Shown piece by piece: positions 16,552 to 18,223 of a stretch of 18,223 bases of DNA; the first letter of the stretch is position 1; the number at the start of each line of letters is the position of its first letter. Origin of the DNA: an uncultured Polyangiaceae bacterium (GTDB taxonomy: Bacteria > Myxococcota_A > Polyangia > Polyangiales > Houyiibacteriaceae); assembly GCA_947259605.1 (NCBI GenBank), contig CAMYMX010000012.1, forward strand, positions 1-18,223. Direction: 5' to 3'. The position numbers and the translations under genes were made by a program. The notes under the pieces are model-generated. The model was given only the letters and a program-made list of their open reading frames with translations. It did no database searches and had not been told where the DNA came from.

Positions 16552-17849
16552 CCGGCGCTTCGTAGCACGCGTTCGGTGGATTCGCGTACGACGTCGAGCA
16601 AGCGCTCGAGGTCGGCGTCCTCGATGTTGAGTGGCGGAATCAGATAAACGGTGTTGCCGAGGGGGCGGAGATGCGCGCCGAGCTCGAGGGCGGCTTCGGA
16701 GATCTTCCAGCCGACGGTACCCATGTAGCCACGGCCTCCAACGTCGAACGCAGCGCACATCCCCAGCGCTCGCGGCGAGGACACACCGACGACGTCGTTC
16801 ATCTCCAGGATGCGAGTGGCAAGCCGCGCCGCTTTGGGCTTTGCGGCTTCCAGAATTTGCTCGTCACGATAAATCGCCAGCACTTCCCGCGCGACCGCTG
16901 CGCCGAGGGGGTTGCCGCAAAAGGTGTGTCCGTGCATCAGCGCGCGGCTCTTGTCCCCGCGAAAGCCGTCGTAGATGCGTTTGGTCGCCAGTGTCGCGGC
17001 AAACGGCAATACCCCGCCAGAGAGGCCTTTTGCCGTACAGAGCAGGTCCGGCGTGATGCCCGCCTGATCGCACGCCCACATCGAGCCCGTTCGGCCAAAG
17101 CCGGTGAAGACCTCGTCCGCAATCAAGAAGGTGTCGGCTCGCTCGGTCTCTTTTCGAAGCGCGACGAGTAGCTCAGGCGGGTACATCCGCATGCCAGCGG
17201 CGCCTTGGATCAGTGGTTCGACGATCACAGCCGCGATCTGATCGGAATCCCTGCGCAGGAGCTCGAACAGATCTTCAAATACTGGCTCCCAACGCTGCTC
17301 GACCGCGTCGGCCGGCCTTCCGACATCAAATAGAATCGGACGAAACAACGCACTGAACTCGTCGACGGCGCCTGCGCTCATCGCGCCCAGAGTGTCGCCA
17401 TGGTAGGCGCCGGGAAGACCGAGGAAGCGCGTGCGCATCGGCCGGCCGTTTTGCTGCCAGTACTGAAAAGCCATTTTGAGTGCAACCTCTACCGCCGTGG
17501 AGCCGTTGTCGCTGTAAAACACACGGTCGAGTCCGCCCGGGGCAGTGTCTGCGAGCTCGGCTGAAAGTCGCGCGGCCGGCTCGTGCGTCACAGCAGCCAG
17601 GGTGCAGTGCATCATACGCTCGGATTGCCGCGCGATCGCTCCGCGAAGACGCGGATGCCCATGCCCGAGATTGTTGCACCACCACGACCCGCTCGCATCG
17701 AGCACCCGCCGCCCATCGGCGGCGATCAGCCAGGGACCCTCCGCCCGATCCACCACGAAGAGCGGACGCCTTTCGTGATCATCACTCGAAGTGTACGGGC
17801 GCCATAGGTGCGCCCGATCGAGGGCGATCAGCTCGTCGTCACTGGGCAT
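16548..17849 (-). CDS. bioA: adenosylmethionine-8-amino-7-oxononanoate aminotransferase
   Basis: BioA makes 7,8-diaminopelargonate from KAPA using S-adenosylmethionine as amino donor, the step before BioD in biotin synthesis. At 433 residues it has family length. It is a PLP fold-type I enzyme: the Schiff-base lysine is K274 in TAKGLSGG, the cofactor aspartate D245 is in ADEVFTGFGRTG, and the substrate-side LWRPYTS (15-21), ASGSWWCNNLGHGHP and PGAYHGDT motifs are typical of BioA rather than other class III aminotransferases. The ATG at 17849 lacks an obvious ribosome site. No other bio gene is in the window. It overlaps lnt by 4 nt, so the two are almost certainly co-transcribed. Confidence 0.95.
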   Translation of the reverse strand: MPSDDELIALDRAHLWRPYTSSDDHERRPLFVVDRAEGPWLIAADGRRVLDASGSWWCNNLGHGHPRLRGAIARQSERMMHCTLAAVTHEPAARLSAELADTAPGGLDRVFYSDNGSTAVEVALKMAFQYWQQNGRPMRTRFLGLPGAYHGDTLGAMSAGAVDEFSALFRPILFDVGRPADAVEQRWEPVFEDLFELLRRDSDQIAAVIVEPLIQGAAGMRMYPPELLVALRKETERADTFLIADEVFTGFGRTGSMWACDQAGITPDLLCTAKGLSGGVLPFAATLATKRIYDGFRGDKSRALMHGHTFCGNPLGAAVAREVLAIYRDEQILEAAKPKAARLATRILEMNDVVGVSSPRALGMCAAFDVGGRGYMGTVGWKISEAALELGAHLRPLGNTVYLIPPLNIEDADLERLLDVVRESTERVLRSAG

Positions 17850-17896
17850 TTGGTGAACTTTGCGATCCGCTAGGAAGAAGCGCCAACCGGGGCGCT

Positions 17897-18031
17897 GTGA
17901 ACGCGACGCAGGGGTTCAACGGACGGGGCGGCTTGCAAAAGTGGCCGGAGGGGCTGGGGGTCAGCGTTCAACTTGCGCTGCCGCGGGCGCTTGGAGGCGG
18001 GGCGTTGGATTGGTTGCGTGCTGAGGTTTGA
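17897..18031 (+). CDS. possible 44-residue ORF or gene remnant
   Basis: A GTG-initiated frame of 44 residues, divergent from bioA, ends at a TGA at 18031. Its composition looks protein-like: it contains LQKWPEGLG, VQLALPRALGG and ALDWLRAEV. Codons end mostly in G or C. There is no well-placed ribosome site: AGGAAGAAG lies about 16 nt before the GTG. The frame stays open upstream through antisense bioA. It may be a small gene, the 3' remnant of a lost gene, or chance in GC-rich DNA. No family recognised. Confidence 0.22.
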   Translation: MNATQGFNGRGGLQKWPEGLGVSVQLALPRALGGGALDWLRAEV

Positions 18032-18039
18032 TCGAACCG

Positions 18040-18057
18040 CCCCGCCCACCCCCACCC
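18040..18057 (-). promoter_or_regulatory. G-quadruplex motif upstream of bioA
   Basis: On the minus strand the sequence is GGGTGGGGGTGGGCGGGG: four runs of at least three G separated by single-nucleotide loops, the most compact class of G-quadruplex motif. It lies on the bioA coding strand about 190 nt before the start codon. If transcribed it would be in the bioA leader. A regulatory effect is inference. Confidence 0.5.
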
Positions 18058-18109
18058 GTAGTCCTCCCTCGCGCTGCCGCCTGCCGTTGGGGGAGGTGGT
18101 TGGTCCTGT

Positions 18110-18121
18110 CTCCGTACGGAG
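18110..18121. repeat. 12-bp perfect palindrome CTCCGTACGGAG
   Basis: CTCCGTACGGAG is perfectly self-complementary with no loop. It lies about 260 nt upstream of bioA. It could be an operator half of an unknown regulator, but a single 12-bp palindrome in GC-rich intergenic DNA may be chance. Confidence 0.25.
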
Positions 18122-18223
18122 GGGCGCGGGGAAACGCGTCATGGGATGGAGTCGACGTAGCGAGTGACAATCTGCACGGGAGCAACCACCGCAGATTGGG
18201 CGCGAGCTCCGAGGCGAGGCTTG

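Larger units (their letters stand above)
17850..18223. other. 374-nt region upstream of bioA without a confident gene
   Basis: No recognisable gene on either strand. The region is strongly strand-asymmetric in G/C runs. It holds a short coding-like frame on the plus strand (17897-18031), an 18-nt G-quadruplex motif on the minus strand (18040-18057), an imperfect dyad GGTTTGATCGAACC (18025-18038) and a 12-bp palindrome (18110-18121). It should contain the bioA-lnt promoter, but no clear -35/-10 pair or BirA-type operator was seen. Confidence 0.6.

Noticed and set aside
15265..16647. Long plus-strand open frame of 460 codons antisense to lnt
   Set aside because: No recognisable domain, and composition is that of the reverse frame of lnt, whose catalytic triad is intact.
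18025..18045. tRNA T-loop-like GGTTCGATC on the minus strand
   Set aside because: The flanking bases cannot form the T stem, and no acceptor, D or anticodon arms are present.

Overview
The window is a gene-dense, GC-rich chromosomal segment. The best guess for its source is Myxococcota (the myxobacterial branch of the former Deltaproteobacteria). That guess rests on an FHA-GAF sigma-54 activator, a PilZ protein with a pseudo-receiver tail, very cysteine-rich lipoproteins and a lipoprotein built of carboxypeptidase-regulatory-like repeats, set among ordinary Gram-negative housekeeping genes such as yebC-ruvCAB and lnt. No rRNA, tRNA, insertion sequence, prophage or CRISPR array was found.

Layout. 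(1) Positions 1-2908, minus strand: yebC-ruvC-ruvA-ruvB, a conserved recombination and Holliday-junction cluster; ruvB runs off the left edge. (2) 2994-3788, plus: a lipoprotein with 39 cysteines in 264 residues, divergent from yebC. (3) 3713-7180, minus: a DoxX-like membrane protein, gltX and a processive family-2 glycosyltransferase, probably one transcript. (4) 7330-9947, plus: two overlapping M16 peptidase genes whose active-site residues are divided between them. (5) 9944-10747, minus: a PilZ plus pseudo-receiver protein, likely a c-di-GMP effector. (6) 10870-15035, plus: an FHA-GAF-AAA+-Fis sigma-54 activator, then after a dyad-rich 78-nt gap a small secreted or lipoprotein gene and a repeat lipoprotein that overlap by ATGA. 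(7) 15007-17849, minus: bioA and lnt, overlapping by GTGA. (8) 17850-18223: no confident gene; it holds a compact G-quadruplex motif, a 12-bp palindrome and a 44-codon coding-like fragment.

Packing is extreme. Four same-strand pairs overlap by 4 nt (ruvA/ruvB, the M16 pair, the lipoprotein pair, bioA/lnt). All three convergent junctions also overlap, by 76, 4 and 29 nt, leaving no room for ordinary terminators between them.

Nothing here is clearly a wholly new system. The parts most worth a second look are the split-active-site M16 pair, the activator plus lipoprotein cassette with three dyads in its gap, the lipoprotein whose last repeat stops where antisense lnt begins, the gltX/glycosyltransferase junction (same frame, TGA then TTG), and the bioA upstream region. 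Family calls come from reading motifs by eye; no database search was run.
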